From: Whalleya microplaca
Taxonomy: Eukaryota > Ascomycota > Sordariomycetes > Xylariales > Xylariaceae
Assembly: GCA_022497155.1 (NCBI GenBank)
Contig: MU385733.1
Location: 310,001 to 374,000 of the forward strand
Length of the DNA stretch: 64,000 bases
Direction: 5' to 3'
In this document: positions 9,901 through 20,642 of the stretch, in pieces
How positions within the stretch are numbered: the first letter of the stretch is position 1
Layout of the letters: the number at the start of each line of letters is the position of its first letter
Program-made: the position numbers and the translations under genes
The notes under the pieces: generated by a model
The model's database searches: none
Told to the model about the DNA's origin: nothing
What the model saw: only the letters and a program-made list of their open reading frames with translations

Positions 9901-12642
9901 TGTGGCCATGTCGCATTTGTGACGCCGTATCCGATCACGACTTGATCCCGAAGCACTCGACCCCGAAAATCGGGGATAAAGGACCCCTAAAAAGCACAGA
10001 CAGATAGACTGGGGCCTTTGTTGCGGAGATCTTTCTGGCTTATGATTGGCGAAGTCTAATCGTACTCACTCACGGACGTGGGCTGGAGTTGCTCGACTGG
10101 GCCTCCTCAATTCCGTTGGTTCAACTCCCAAGTTTCCTCGTCACGAAGGACACGGGAAGCGAAAAAATGTATAGAAAAAAAAAAACAAAATGTTTGCAAT
10201 GAACGGATCCAGGCCCCAGGTGACGCACATGGAGAGAAACGGGCGAGAGATAGGACTTTCAGTCGGGGATTTTGCGGGTACTAGAGCTGCTAGAGCTACT
10301 AGCTCAGAGCACGCTGGCTACCTACTGACTGAGGCCTCTCTTTTTACCATTTGCAGTCCGTCTGGCAGGCTGATTAGCGTGACATGGCACCACTGGGAGC
10401 GGTGGAGTCCACAGGGACTACAGGGATCTGCGCTGTCACGGCCGCCGAAGACTGGCAGACTGGTAGATAGCTTGTGGAAGGTAGTGTATGTATGTACGTA
10501 TGTATGTAGATAGACGCAGGTCTGTGTCGTGCCGTTGGTCGCTCGTCTATCGCCGCCGATGCAAGTGAATGCAGCTGCAAAAAGCCCAAAGCAGATCTCC
10601 AGGGCGGATTGTAACCCGAACACAGGGACGTCGAAAGAGGGTTCCTCATCTTATGTACCAGACCGTCCGGTAAATGCGAGGGGTAAGAAACCTTATTTAT
10701 GTATTTGCCAGTAGTAGCTTCGTGAACCTGGGCGTGCCTGGCACGAACCAGCACCTCCATGCACGTCCCTATGCACGCCATTTCCCGAAAAGGGTAACCC
10801 GCCGGCGTGCAGAGAGGGACCGAGCAACAACACGTTGGCTGCAGCTGCAGCACTCGACATATCATCTACTATATCAGCTCCCTTCGCGCGTGGTCGTCAT
10901 CGCGAGAAGCTAGGTCAGTTCGGGAGCATCTTGCAGGATTGCTCTTAATGACGGTGGAGCTCACAATACTGATAACGTGGGGGGCTTTTTGGAGTCGGCT
11001 TGCCGGGAGTTGTTCTCTTTGCTTTACCTATCTGCAAGGAGTATCTGGATTGCTGCATGATGATGTTTGTCCGAGAGGGGTCGCCTGCAGTTCAATTCAC
11101 CCATTCAGTCTCGTCTGAGGCACGAGAAGAGCAGGTCAACAGGAAAAACACCGCGCAAGCGAGTCCATAGGCAAAACTTCACCAGGACGAAACTGACCAT
11201 AGTTGTTGCAAGGTGCCAGCATAGGAAGGAGGATATGTACATACGTTGGGCGGTAGTACAACGTCCGCACGGTACTATAGTACGGAGGTCGACGGCGTCC
11301 ATTACCGGGTGTTAATATTTTGTATACGTGTATGATGTATCCTGGCGCTTGGAATTCATCCCTGATCCTTCGCCGCCCCGCACTTTCTATCTCGAGCCGC
11401 CCCTTCACCGTCGCCGTAGACCTAGTATCCACCGTATGGTGGCGTCATTTGATTTGATTTGGCGTGAACAAGCGTACATATTGAAGAGATCAGTGTCATT
11501 AGGCATGGATACGATCATCACGATAACTCACGCAATTTGCTGTCGTATATTCGACCTTAGATCACATATCTGAAATCAACTAGCATCAATCCACCCCAGT
11601 CGGATTCCGTCTACGCGTGGTCTGGGGAACGAAGATCAAAGCCGAGTGTAACCATCTGCTCGACATATCTGAATCACGATTTTGAATTGTGACAAACCCC
11701 ACGAGCGTCGTCCATCCCACTTAAACCACTCACTTAGACCACTCCTGTGCCGTACAGACTCGTCCGCGAGGTGTTGCTTACCACTAGGGCTAACATCTTG
11801 GAACCGTGGGGTCCTCGTACTCGTTGCAGATATGTATCGCTAAGAGAGCTGACTAGGTCTAGGCGAGACTAGGCCTGGCGTCGTTACGAATGTCAACCAA
11901 CGACAGCTCATCTCCTGGGTGTTACCATTGGTAACATTGGCCTTCAGAGCTCCTGTATGGAACAACCCGCGGTAACTTGGCAAAAAACGACCAGCTCTAA
12001 ATGATGACGATAGTATCTGCTGATTCTTGGAGAACGGTAATTTGGTACGATGTTAAAAAGATGGGGGTTGCAGGTATCCTTGGGGTCAGGCGCAACTTCA
12101 GGTAGTCATGAAAGACCAGGATCTCCAAGGAGTAAGCTTGTTCTCGTCTGGCTGTCTGGCTGTTTGAAAGCTGGATCGGCGACCTGGTCGGGTCCTCCGC
12201 CCTCACGGAGCTCGGTAAAGATCCTATTCATTTTTTTCGGTACCATGCACCCAGGAGGCGTGCATAGGGGTCAAACCTTGGCTACAGCTGAATTGCTTTA
12301 CTGATCGATGCAGCTGTAGATAGGCAAATGTGCAGTGGTCCACTATGCAGGTTCATCATGCTGACACTGCTTTAATGTGTGCCCAATTATCGTCCTAGTT
12401 TGCCCAGTTACCGCGAAAGGCGACCTCTGCACCACTTAGACAAGCTTGCGGGACTGATAAGAGACGACTGGCTGGCTTGCCGCGGGATCTGCTGCGTCTG
12501 CTGCGCAGTGCTGCAGCTACCTAAATTGGCAAAAAACCGTTGCGGCTGCACGGCAGCGATTGATCACCAGCCTAGAATATGGAATTCTGCACTGCAATGC
12601 AAGTTTCGGTTCGGTTAAGATCGAGGACAGATCTTGGCCTGC
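9901..12642. other. Long gene-free interval
   Basis: Nothing convincing is visible in 2.7 kb. There is an A-rich tract near 10177-10192 and a TATG/TACG repeat near 10487-10510. Several open frames up to 163 codons have no motif, no low-complexity signature of coding sequence and no clear splice continuation. The left end carries the promoter of the CASTOR-like gene, and the right end carries the 3' flank of the methyltransferase gene. Confidence 0.5.
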
Positions 12643-14400
12643 TCAAGAATCCACGCGTTTGACCCCAACGACAACAATGTTCCGAGGACTTTCGCGATAG
12701 TCGAAGACAGTCTCGGCCCAACAATCCCGAATCAAATCAGAGTGTTGACGTAGGAACAGCCACCGGTCAGTTACTATCAAAGCCTCGACGACGGTGGCGC
12801 TGAAAGCCATGAGACTCCATATCGCACTGAGCTCCCTCTTGCGCGGACGGTATGCCTCCTCGTATCTTGCGATTTCCTCATCTGTGATATCAACCAACCT
12901 TTCTCTGATTATATCACAATACTCATGATACTCGGAGTTCGTGGTCAACTTCGTGATTGCGCCCCTCACATACGAATGGAATGACTTGTAACAGGATTTC
13001 CGAAGAGAGCCGATGATTACGGGATTGGTGCTCACGTTGAACGGACTCGGAGATGATCCATTGCCGTCTTCAGGTTTCTCGTCGGGGTTGAGGTAGATTT
13101 TCCTAATGATGCCCCTATCAAGAAAAATCTTCTGCAGAATAGCACGGTAAAAGTGCCTGGTAAAGAAACCATCGCTCTCAGCTTCCGTCCAATTCTGCGG
13201 GGCCTGACATGCCATCATTCGAGCCGTGATGTTAAGCCGGATGCCAACATCTTTGTAATTGCAGAGACGGTCGCTCATTGGAAACCCCTGCGGATCATGT
13301 TTCGCGGACTCCCTCACCACGCGACCATTAAGCGCTTGGAGACTTGGTCTCATGTATGGGTGCTTGTATGTAGGTGGTCCCAGCTTTTCTGTCATGAGGT
13401 TGTAGCAACACCCGACAATAGCAATAGCACGGACGCGTGGGTTCAGAACTAGAGAGCGTATGCCATAATGCGACAGGTTTCCACAGGAATGGATGGAAAT
13501 AGCCATCAGACGGAGGTCACGTTGATCTTCTCTCTCGGTAGCAGGACCTTCTTCCAGCTGACTGATTACATCCGTCAAGTCCCCTGACTCTAGCCGGCCT
13601 TCAACATATCGGATGAACCCTTTGCCGTCTTCAGGGGTGTAGATGGCCTCCAACTGAGATCTGGGCCTGAAATCAGGCACATACTCGGTCAAACCCTTCT
13701 CGTCTAGCTGATCCTCAGGAAGTAGGCCCTCGAGCTTTTGTATCCATAGCTTCTTATTCCGTATTATTTTTGGCTTTTCGGAGATGCCCGCAAGTAAGTC
13801 AAGGCCTTTGGCACCCACAATGTTGTGTTCCCGGCCTTCCACAGCCACGATTTGCTTGTTGTACGGAGAACTGGCCAATGCTCTTCCGAGATAATTCTGG
13901 CCGCTGCCGAAATCAACAAAATGGGTGATATCTTCTTGATATTCCACAGCAATGTCTTTGGCAAGCGAGTCCACGTAGTTGGCGAAGTTGCTCACTTCAT
14001 GAATTTTCTTGGGTTTCATACCAACGGATACCTGGCGAGTGAGCTTGGGGAGCTTCTCTTTCCTGGGAGACACTTCTCTAGCTAAAGCGAATCTCCTTAT
14101 GTTTTTGATATATCTCAGGAAACTCTCTGGTGGTTGGGGTTCTAGGGCCGAGTCCAGGTTGTCTCTCATCAGAATATCGAGAAGCTTCATGGGTTCACAT
14201 TGCAGTAGATATGGTTGCCAATCTTGTGGCACAACGACCTGGAACAGTCCAGGCTCATTGGTGAAGAAGTCGAGGACATGTACACCCCCACAGAGTATCT
14301 GGAAGGTGTCAGAAGTCGTTGCAAATTCCAGAAGTTGTTCAACATAGTCTTCCGAGCTGCCCCAGCAGTCTGGATACGGCAAAGGCTTTTTAGGTGTCAT
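12643..14400 (-). CDS. METTL25/RRNAD1-like SAM-dependent methyltransferase
   Basis: A single exon of 585 residues. The frame extends upstream to 14424 without an ATG, so the start is ATG 14400-14398 (MTPKKPLPYP); the stop is TGA at 12645-12643. The SAM-binding loop VDFGSGQNYLG is at 162-172. The family signatures SIHSCGNLSHYG (302-313) and VGCCYNLM (329-336) follow. The C-terminus reads AETVFDYRESPRNIVVVGVKR. These are characteristic of the METTL25/RRNAD1 group (methyltransferase domain 25 or 32 type). The substrate of the fungal member is not clear, so I name none. It is transcribed divergently from the SNARE gene, with 385 bases between the two starts. Confidence 0.88.
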   Translation of the reverse strand: MTPKKPLPYPDCWGSSEDYVEQLLEFATTSDTFQILCGGVHVLDFFTNEPGLFQVVVPQDWQPYLLQCEPMKLLDILMRDNLDSALEPQPPESFLRYIKNIRRFALAREVSPRKEKLPKLTRQVSVGMKPKKIHEVSNFANYVDSLAKDIAVEYQEDITHFVDFGSGQNYLGRALASSPYNKQIVAVEGREHNIVGAKGLDLLAGISEKPKIIRNKKLWIQKLEGLLPEDQLDEKGLTEYVPDFRPRSQLEAIYTPEDGKGFIRYVEGRLESGDLTDVISQLEEGPATEREDQRDLRLMAISIHSCGNLSHYGIRSLVLNPRVRAIAIVGCCYNLMTEKLGPPTYKHPYMRPSLQALNGRVVRESAKHDPQGFPMSDRLCNYKDVGIRLNITARMMACQAPQNWTEAESDGFFTRHFYRAILQKIFLDRGIIRKIYLNPDEKPEDGNGSSPSPFNVSTNPVIIGSLRKSCYKSFHSYVRGAITKLTTNSEYHEYCDIIRERLVDITDEEIARYEEAYRPRKRELSAIWSLMAFSATVVEALIVTDRWLFLRQHSDLIRDCWAETVFDYRESPRNIVVVGVKRVDS

Positions 14401-14785
14401 CTTTGGTGTAAGTGTTTGTAGCACACAAGGCTACTTCTTCTTGAGTAGACGAACGATGAATTCATTTACGGGGTATGGAGAAAATGCATCTTCCCGAACA
14501 TGTGATTTTAGATTTGGTGTCTACATAAACTTGGAACCATCGACATATATACAGAGTACCTGGGTAGAATTTTAGTTACATAGCGTGCACTTGCCGGCAG
14601 CTGCCGAATTAATGCCGATCCCGAAAGGAGCCCACACGTCATCCCTAATGAATCTCAGCCGCGTATCGCATCCCCTACCAATCTTATCGAGTTACGTATA
14701 GCTCTGGACACACCATCAGAGACCTTCGCAACAGAGCGCCGATGTAGCCAACACGTGCATCGGCCCATCTTGAAGCCAGCCCAAG
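14401..14785. promoter_or_regulatory. Bidirectional promoter region, METTL25-like / Tlg1
   Basis: These 385 bases separate two head-to-head starts, so they should hold both promoters. I see no clear TATA box at a usual distance on either side. Confidence 0.5.
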
Positions 14786-15701
14786 ATGATGTCCTCAACG
14801 AACGAGGAGGACCCCTTCCTCCAGGTCCAACAGTATGCATACAATTCCAATTCTCATCATCATCTCCATAACCTACTACCTACCTACAGCAAGTGTGACC
14901 TCTTCGCTAACATGACCACCTCATCCACCCAGAGATGTGCTCTCGCAGATGCAGAGCGCGCGCCCGCTCTTCGCCTCGTACCTGCGGATCCGCAGCCTCA
15001 GCAGCACGACGACGACGACGGGGGGCTCGGCGCAGCCCTCGCCCGAGCTGGCCTCCGCGCGCGCCGACCTCGAGGGCGCCCTGACGACGCTGGCCGAGGA
15101 CCTGGCCGACCTGATCGAGTCCGTCAAGGCCGTCGAGGCCGACCCGGCGCAGTGGGGTCTGTCGCCGCACGAGCTCACGCGCCGCAAGCGCCTGGTCCAG
15201 GAGGTCGGCGGCGAGATCGAGGACATGCGCGACGAGCTGCACAAGCAGGTGCCGTCCACCTCCTCCGCCAATGTGCGCGCGGCGAAGGCCGCCGCCAACG
15301 ACGACCTTCCGCACCCGAACGCGTTCGCGATTGATGACGGAGCGGGGGGTGGTGGTGGTGGTGGTGGTGGTGCGGGTGGTGGAGATGACGATTACGCCGA
15401 GTTCGAGCACCGCCAGCAGCTCCAGGTCATGCAGGAGCAGGACCAGCAGCTCGACGGCGTGTTCGTGACCGTGGGGAACCTGCGGCGGCAGGCGGACGAC
15501 ATGGGCCGCGAGCTCGAGGAGCAGCACGAGATGCTCGCGACCGTGGATACGCTCGCGGATCGCGTCGGGGGCCGTCTGCAGACCGGCGTGCAGAAGCTGG
15601 GACATATCATGAAGAAGAACGAGGATCGGTACAGCGGCTGCTGCATCGCGGTGCTGATTACGGTTTTGATTATCCTGTTGGTGTTACTACTGGTGTTATA
15701 G
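14786..15701 (+). CDS. tlg1: Qc-SNARE Tlg1 / syntaxin-6-like
   Basis: SNARE of the trans-Golgi and endosome that takes part in endosome-to-Golgi fusion. Two exons (14786-14832 and 14933-15701) give 271 residues. The first exon ends in phase 2 and joins CA to AGATGTG to read QDVLSQMQ. The N-terminal half is a helical region like the syntaxin-6 N-domain (ELASARADLEGALTTLAEDL). A run of about nine glycines at roughly residues 154-162, encoded by GGT repeats, lies before the SNARE motif. The motif runs from about 190 to 250 and includes QQLDGVFVTVGNL, EEQHEML with the central glutamine, and GVQKLGHIM. A C-terminal anchor (IAVLITVLIILLVLLLVL) ends the protein. The GC-rich exon is open in other frames too, which are shadows. 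Confidence 0.92.
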
Positions 15702-15834
15702 GATTTATTATGGAATGAGTTATCACGGCGTGGATTGGCGAGGTTCTTCACTACTACGTTTTGCATCACTTGAAAGAAAGAAAATGTCTAGACCACTTTG
15801 CACACTCATGAGGCGAAGATTGCTTTTTCTGTAC

Positions 15835-15873
<39 letters not shown>

Positions 15874-16099
15874 CGACTATCTTACGTACGTGCCCGCTAC
15901 CATCCGTTGGAAGGGTATATTCAAAGTGGTGCGCTATTAGAAAAAAAAGCCACTACCCACCCGCTCTTGACGCCTTCTCATGCTAGTTATGTCATTCGGA
16001 AATCCAGTTGCCCAAACGCCAGGTTGATTTTTCCTGATGCCTTCTATGCCAGCCTCAGATTGTCCGTTGCCCATTACCCGAGTATCGTACAGGTCATCG
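15702..16099. other. Convergent 3' regions of tlg1 and gle1
   Basis: About 400 bases without a gene. It holds a CTGT microsatellite at 15835-15873 and probably both 3' UTRs. Confidence 0.6.
15835..15873. repeat. (CTGT)n microsatellite, nearly ten copies
   Basis: A pure tetranucleotide run lies about 130 bases after the tlg1 stop codon, likely in its 3' UTR. Confidence 0.95.
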
Positions 16100-17792
16100 T
16101 TACAGTTCCAGTCCCATATCGCGCTTGAAGATCTGTGCCAACACCTGCAACCCAGAAACGCCTGGCGTCTTGGCTTCTGCCTTAGCCGGGAATTCCACCA
16201 ACGCCTTTCTCAACGCAGCGATGGCTGCGCTTCCGTAGAAGTGGAGGAATCTCTCTTCGCAAATCTCGATCATCGCCCGAAGAACCACACATTGCGTATT
16301 GGAGATTTCCGCCGGAGGGGTGTTGACGATCTTCGCCATGCTTGTCCAATACTTCGACGGCGGCCACGGATTCGCATTGGGAGACTTGGAGAAATCTCTC
16401 AGCGAGATCGCGGCATATCCTACTCCCAGACCCTTCATCCGGTCGATGTGCTGCTGCTCATCCGTCCATCCCGGTCCGTCTTTCTTCCAGCCTAGTCGAA
16501 GGCGGCCCTGTTCCGTCTTCTCGCTTCCACGGTAGCCAAACAGAACGGGGCAGACCACACGGAACTTCGCCATCAATATATCGATCAGTGTCTTGCCGCG
16601 CCACAAGTAAGCCTTGTTGGAGAACATCATGGCGGTGATGACGCCGATGGGATCTGCACTTTTGGGCTGAGCTCCGCATTCGTTGATGAACTGGTTGATG
16701 ATGGACTTGGAAAAGTGGTTGAGAAGGTAGATGAATAGAGAAGGGAGTTGCGGTCCGTTATGCGTTGCGCCCTCAACTGGTTCTCGTTTGTCCGTAATGA
16801 AATCATGAGGGTCAATGAGTTCACTTGGGACGGTGCCGCTGAGGGACTCGTTCAACAGTGCTTGAATAGCAGTAATCTGGTCTCGGGTAAGCCAATGGTT
16901 CCTCCTGAAGCGAAGGAATACTAACCTGTTTCCTATTTCCACCCTTTTCACCAACCAACTGGCCCATGTTCTTCCGCAACTCCCGTCTCATGTCTCCCAT
17001 CCGCTGTTTCAGCGGCGGAGATACTTTGGCCTGCTGCGCAAGTGATAATCGCAATTTCTTCAGATTCCTGTGGATCTCGATATATCGATCGACCTCGGGA
17101 ACAACCTGAGGTTTGAGAGGGGCTGAAGTAGATAGGCCATTCTGTTGGGGGGCTGCCGTTCGCAAGAACGGGTTTACCGCGGAGGTCGGCGCAAATGGTG
17201 ATGCTAGCCCTTGACTTGCAGTTTGGGATGGCTTGGGTTGCTGCGGCTGGGCTGATTTCGGAGTACTTGCACCATTGACCTGCGCAGTCAAGCCGTTGAC
17301 CGAGGCAGGCTGTGCAAGACCGAATAGCGAAGCCTTTGTGCTTGGGGCTGCTTGATGGTTTGTTGTAGGAGTCGACTGAGTCGGCGTCTGTGCTGTGGTA
17401 GATTTATTGGCGGGAGCCGTGGCGGGAGCTGGCTCTGGAGCCGGCGGTTCAGGGGGAAGCTTCGGGACTGTCGTCAATTTCAGAGCTCTCAGTCGCTCTT
17501 CTTCAGCTCTCAGCTGTTCCTCATGCCGAATTCGCTCTTCCTCCTTCTTTTGCAGCTCGAGTATTCTCTTCTGCTTCTCTAGGACCCGTTTGTTCTCCTC
17601 CTCTAGCTCGTACTCGTGGTAGACTCTTAGGGCGGTTTCGCGGACGCGATCATGTTCCGCTTGCGCGGCGGCGAGGGCATCTTGGTGACTGAGTTCCGTA
17701 TTGCGATCATCGGTTAAGATACTGAGTAGGCGACTGCGCTCGGGACTGGACCATTGGTATGATCCCCGCCCTGCAGGAGACGAACCAGCCAT
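16100..17792 (-). CDS. gle1: Nucleoporin / mRNA export factor Gle1
   Basis: Gle1 sits at the cytoplasmic face of the nuclear pore and activates the DEAD-box ATPase Dbp5 with inositol hexakisphosphate to complete mRNA export. Two exons (17792-16926 and 16876-16100) give 547 residues. The 49-base intron joins GGNRKQ to ITAIQALLNESL, which restores the family's sequence. Residues about 35-110 form a Glu/Arg/Lys-rich coiled coil (KRVLEKQKRILELQKKEEER). A Pro/Thr/Gln/Ala-rich linker follows. The C-terminal HEAT-like Gle1 domain starts near 235 (PEVDRYIEIHRNLKKLR) and includes LINHF-type helices, FSNKAYLWRGKTLID, VVCPVLFGY and GLGVGYAAISLRDFS. No key region is missing. Confidence 0.93.
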
Positions 17793-18229
17793 TGCATCCA
17801 GCTAGTTAGCAAGCTCAAGTCATTGCATCGCCGACAATACCAATCAGAGCAATGACACTAGAGTTAGTGTTAGCGCATTCACCAACACGGAATTATAATA
17901 AGAAGGAGAGATTGGCAGATACCTTGATGCTATCCGACTGGATATTCTGTGACCTTTGCGTCGTTCAGTGCCCTTTGTTACGTGTAGTTCGTAGGCCAGG
18001 ACAAGGATCAAACATCCAATGTAGGTAGAGTTGAGACTGCGGTACCTAGGTACTGTCAGTACCGTGCTTAGAAAAGCTACTGACCGAGTTGCCGCGATTC
18101 TGCCGGATCAATTGTTGAGGGCGGTGTGGCTATGACTTCGGTGCTAACCAATGATAGCGCCGAGTTATACGTAACTACCTAACGCTTAGCCCTCATTAGA
18201 GCTGTGCTGCTATGGTAGGCTAATGGGTA

Positions 18230-18272
18230 CCTAGGCAGCTACCTAGGTATGTACCTAGGTATGTAGCCTAGG
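18230..18272. repeat. Cluster of four CCTAGG palindromes
   Basis: Four CCTAGG hexamers start at 18230, 18242, 18254 and 18267. Spacing is 12 to 13 bases, and the first three are each flanked by TAC on the left. Another copy is at 18045. Confidence 0.9.
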
Positions 18273-18386
18273 TACATAGGTGGGAGGTTGGCAATTGATA
18301 AGTTATTTGCGGTCAATTGGAGTGCCTACCTACTAACTCTTATAAGTAGTCAACACATTACTTAGGTAAACACCAAGAGCATTGCA

Positions 18387-18390
<4 letters not shown>

Positions 18391-18432
<42 letters not shown>
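18391..18432. repeat. (TG)21 microsatellite
   Basis: A pure dinucleotide run of 42 bases. Confidence 0.97.
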
Positions 18433-18436
<4 letters not shown>

Positions 18437-20061
18437 CCGTGATATTACATAGTACACAGAGAAGCCAACTAAGAGTACTATAGTAACTATTAAGGTTTGT
18501 ACATAGTAGTTGTAAAGCTTGGCACCATAAAGCAGAAAGATGTGATAAGCCATGCGATGATAGTGCATGTGGTAATGACACGATGATGGTATGTACTACG
18601 GTCAGTAAATATAACGCATCTACAATGCGAACCTTCTTGTCTGTTGTCGGTGTCTCACGATATCTCGGATCTTGTTCTAGAGGGTTTGTAGCATGGATAA
18701 TGGATGGTATTAGCTGAGCTATGCCATGATGAATGTTGTTATCAGACGGCCCCAAATGATACCGGATCTTTATTAGTCTCGTAGTTGTTCACGGTAGGGT
18801 GACGAACATGAATGCTCAAATTTCTGGACCGATCTCCAACTTGATTCAGGGCTCTTGGAACTTCCATTAGCTTAGCTCCTCAACAGGTTATGGCCAAATT
18901 ACTTATACAACGCTCTTGCACTGGCTGAGGTCGACTTCTAGTAGTAAGTAAATTCTTTGCGAGGACTAGCATGTGAATGTGAATGTGTAGGTATGTGTAT
19001 GTGTGTGTATGTGTGTGTATGCGTATGTATGTCTATATAAATCCGTCGATGGTTGGATTTGAGTTTGCTAGAACTTGGGGACTCCCTGCTAGATATTCTA
19101 CTAGACAGCAATGAATGACTTATAAGTTAGGTAAGGACACTAGTTGAGAGCTCTACATATGAGTATCTTAGCTGCTTAGGCCAACGGTCATGATGTATCT
19201 TGAGTACCTAGGTAGGTTAGAATGTCAGAACTCACTTACATCTGTACAGCCATTGCAGTACCTACACCTGGAGCTTCTCGAGACCTCTCTACAGTTTAGG
19301 CTCTTGCTACATGTATCATCTCCGGTCCTTGTTCTACTGGCTTCCAGGTTACTATTGGTAGGGTATATTCCATTACACACATACCTCCAAGGGTCATGCA
19401 CCAGTGTATCAGTGCATCGCGTCGTTTATGACCTCAGAGATGATAATCATTAATTACGCAGTTGAGGGGGAACTGATTGGAGGGGACCGCCCATGCGGTG
19501 CAGAGCAGACATGGTGAACAGTGCTAACTAGTGTTGTAAATCCGCAACCACTACCAAATGTAGCTATGTATGTATGTACCTCAATTCGTTGTATCTATCT
19601 ATTGACCTGTTCGCTTGTCTGCTTCTGCTTGTTTTGTTTTACATATCTTCCGGGGACCCAGGCTCTGTTTCCTTGTCAATTTGCGTAGGTAGGATACTAA
19701 AGGTAGGAAATGCCTTAAATGGAATAACTGAAGGTCGCCTTTGTTTCTGCTCTCATATTAGAGTACCTAATAAGGTAGGGGAGTGAGCTTGAGCAAGAGC
19801 TCCTGCACCCTAGCACCACCAGCACCTCAGACGCTAAAACGTAAAGACGCTACAGACGCAGAGACGCTACTAGGGGGGGCCAGGACTGCCCATTACCACA
19901 TTACGCAGTTTCCGTCCAATTATAGCCCTCGGTGGCCAACCAAAAGCCAGCCTGCCAAGCATTTCGCCCCATTGCATCCATCTTCGCTCCCTGGTCCTGA
20001 CCTCACAGGCTCACGGGCTCTCAGTCTCTGGTCTCTCGTGTGTGCCCCGTCCACCGTCCCC

Positions 20062-20099
20062 GTATGTATGTATGTATGTATGTATGTATGTATGTATGT
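20062..20099. repeat. (GTAT)n microsatellite
   Basis: About nine and a half copies of GTAT lie some 540 bases before the ssd1 start, possibly in the 5' UTR or promoter. Confidence 0.95.
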
Positions 20100-20642
20100 A
20101 CATATGTACATGTATGTTGTATGAATGTACATACGTACCTCCAGTCTCTCCCGTACTGGGAATACAGGTGGCCCTACTCAAGTGCTGCTAGTACAGTATC
20201 GAGTGATCTTCCCCAAACTCCAGAAAGCTTCCCAACTTCATCTTCATCACCGTCTCTCTTCCTATCTTTCCCCATCTATCCACCCTCTCTCACAGGATTT
20301 TTAGGACTCTCTACACATTCCTTCTCTTGGGATTCAGTCATACACAGCAGCCATTGCAGCATTGCAGCCCCTTCTGTCCTCTCATTTACCCTCCTTTTGG
20401 CATCGCAAAAGTCCACGCAATCCCCCCCCAAAAAGACACACAACCCATCTCCACCAACAACAAAATCGTAAATCGTAAATCGACAAGCCCTCCTCCAGGC
20501 TCCCACTGCTCTTACTAACACCGGCCCTCGCCCCGATCGTCTATCTATCGTCCCTAGGTATCCAAGTGTCGGTTTATCTATCTATCTACATATACAACGT
20601 TCGCACCCGACGTGCAATTCGTCTGTCTGCTGCTAGCCCAGA

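Larger units (their letters stand above)
17793..20642. other. Repeat-rich intergenic region between gle1 and ssd1
   Basis: The flanking genes are divergent, so both promoters lie here. The 2.85 kb holds a cluster of CCTAGG palindromes (18230-18272), a TG microsatellite (18391-18432), a GTAT run (20062-20099) and many CT-rich tracts just before ssd1. I see no gene. Open frames here derive from repeats. Confidence 0.55.

Noticed and set aside
10107..10122. tRNA B-box-like GGTTCAACTCC
   Set aside because: No matching A box, anticodon arm or acceptor stem could be built around it.
10374..10865. 163-codon minus-strand open frame in a gene-free region
   Set aside because: No domain, no plausible splice structure and it contains translated TATG-type repeat (IYIHTYIHT).
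14907..15605. 232-codon minus-strand open frame
   Set aside because: Antisense to the GC-rich tlg1 exon; no domain.
18333..18755. 140-codon minus-strand open frame
   Set aside because: Half of it is translation of the TG microsatellite (alternating His and Thr).
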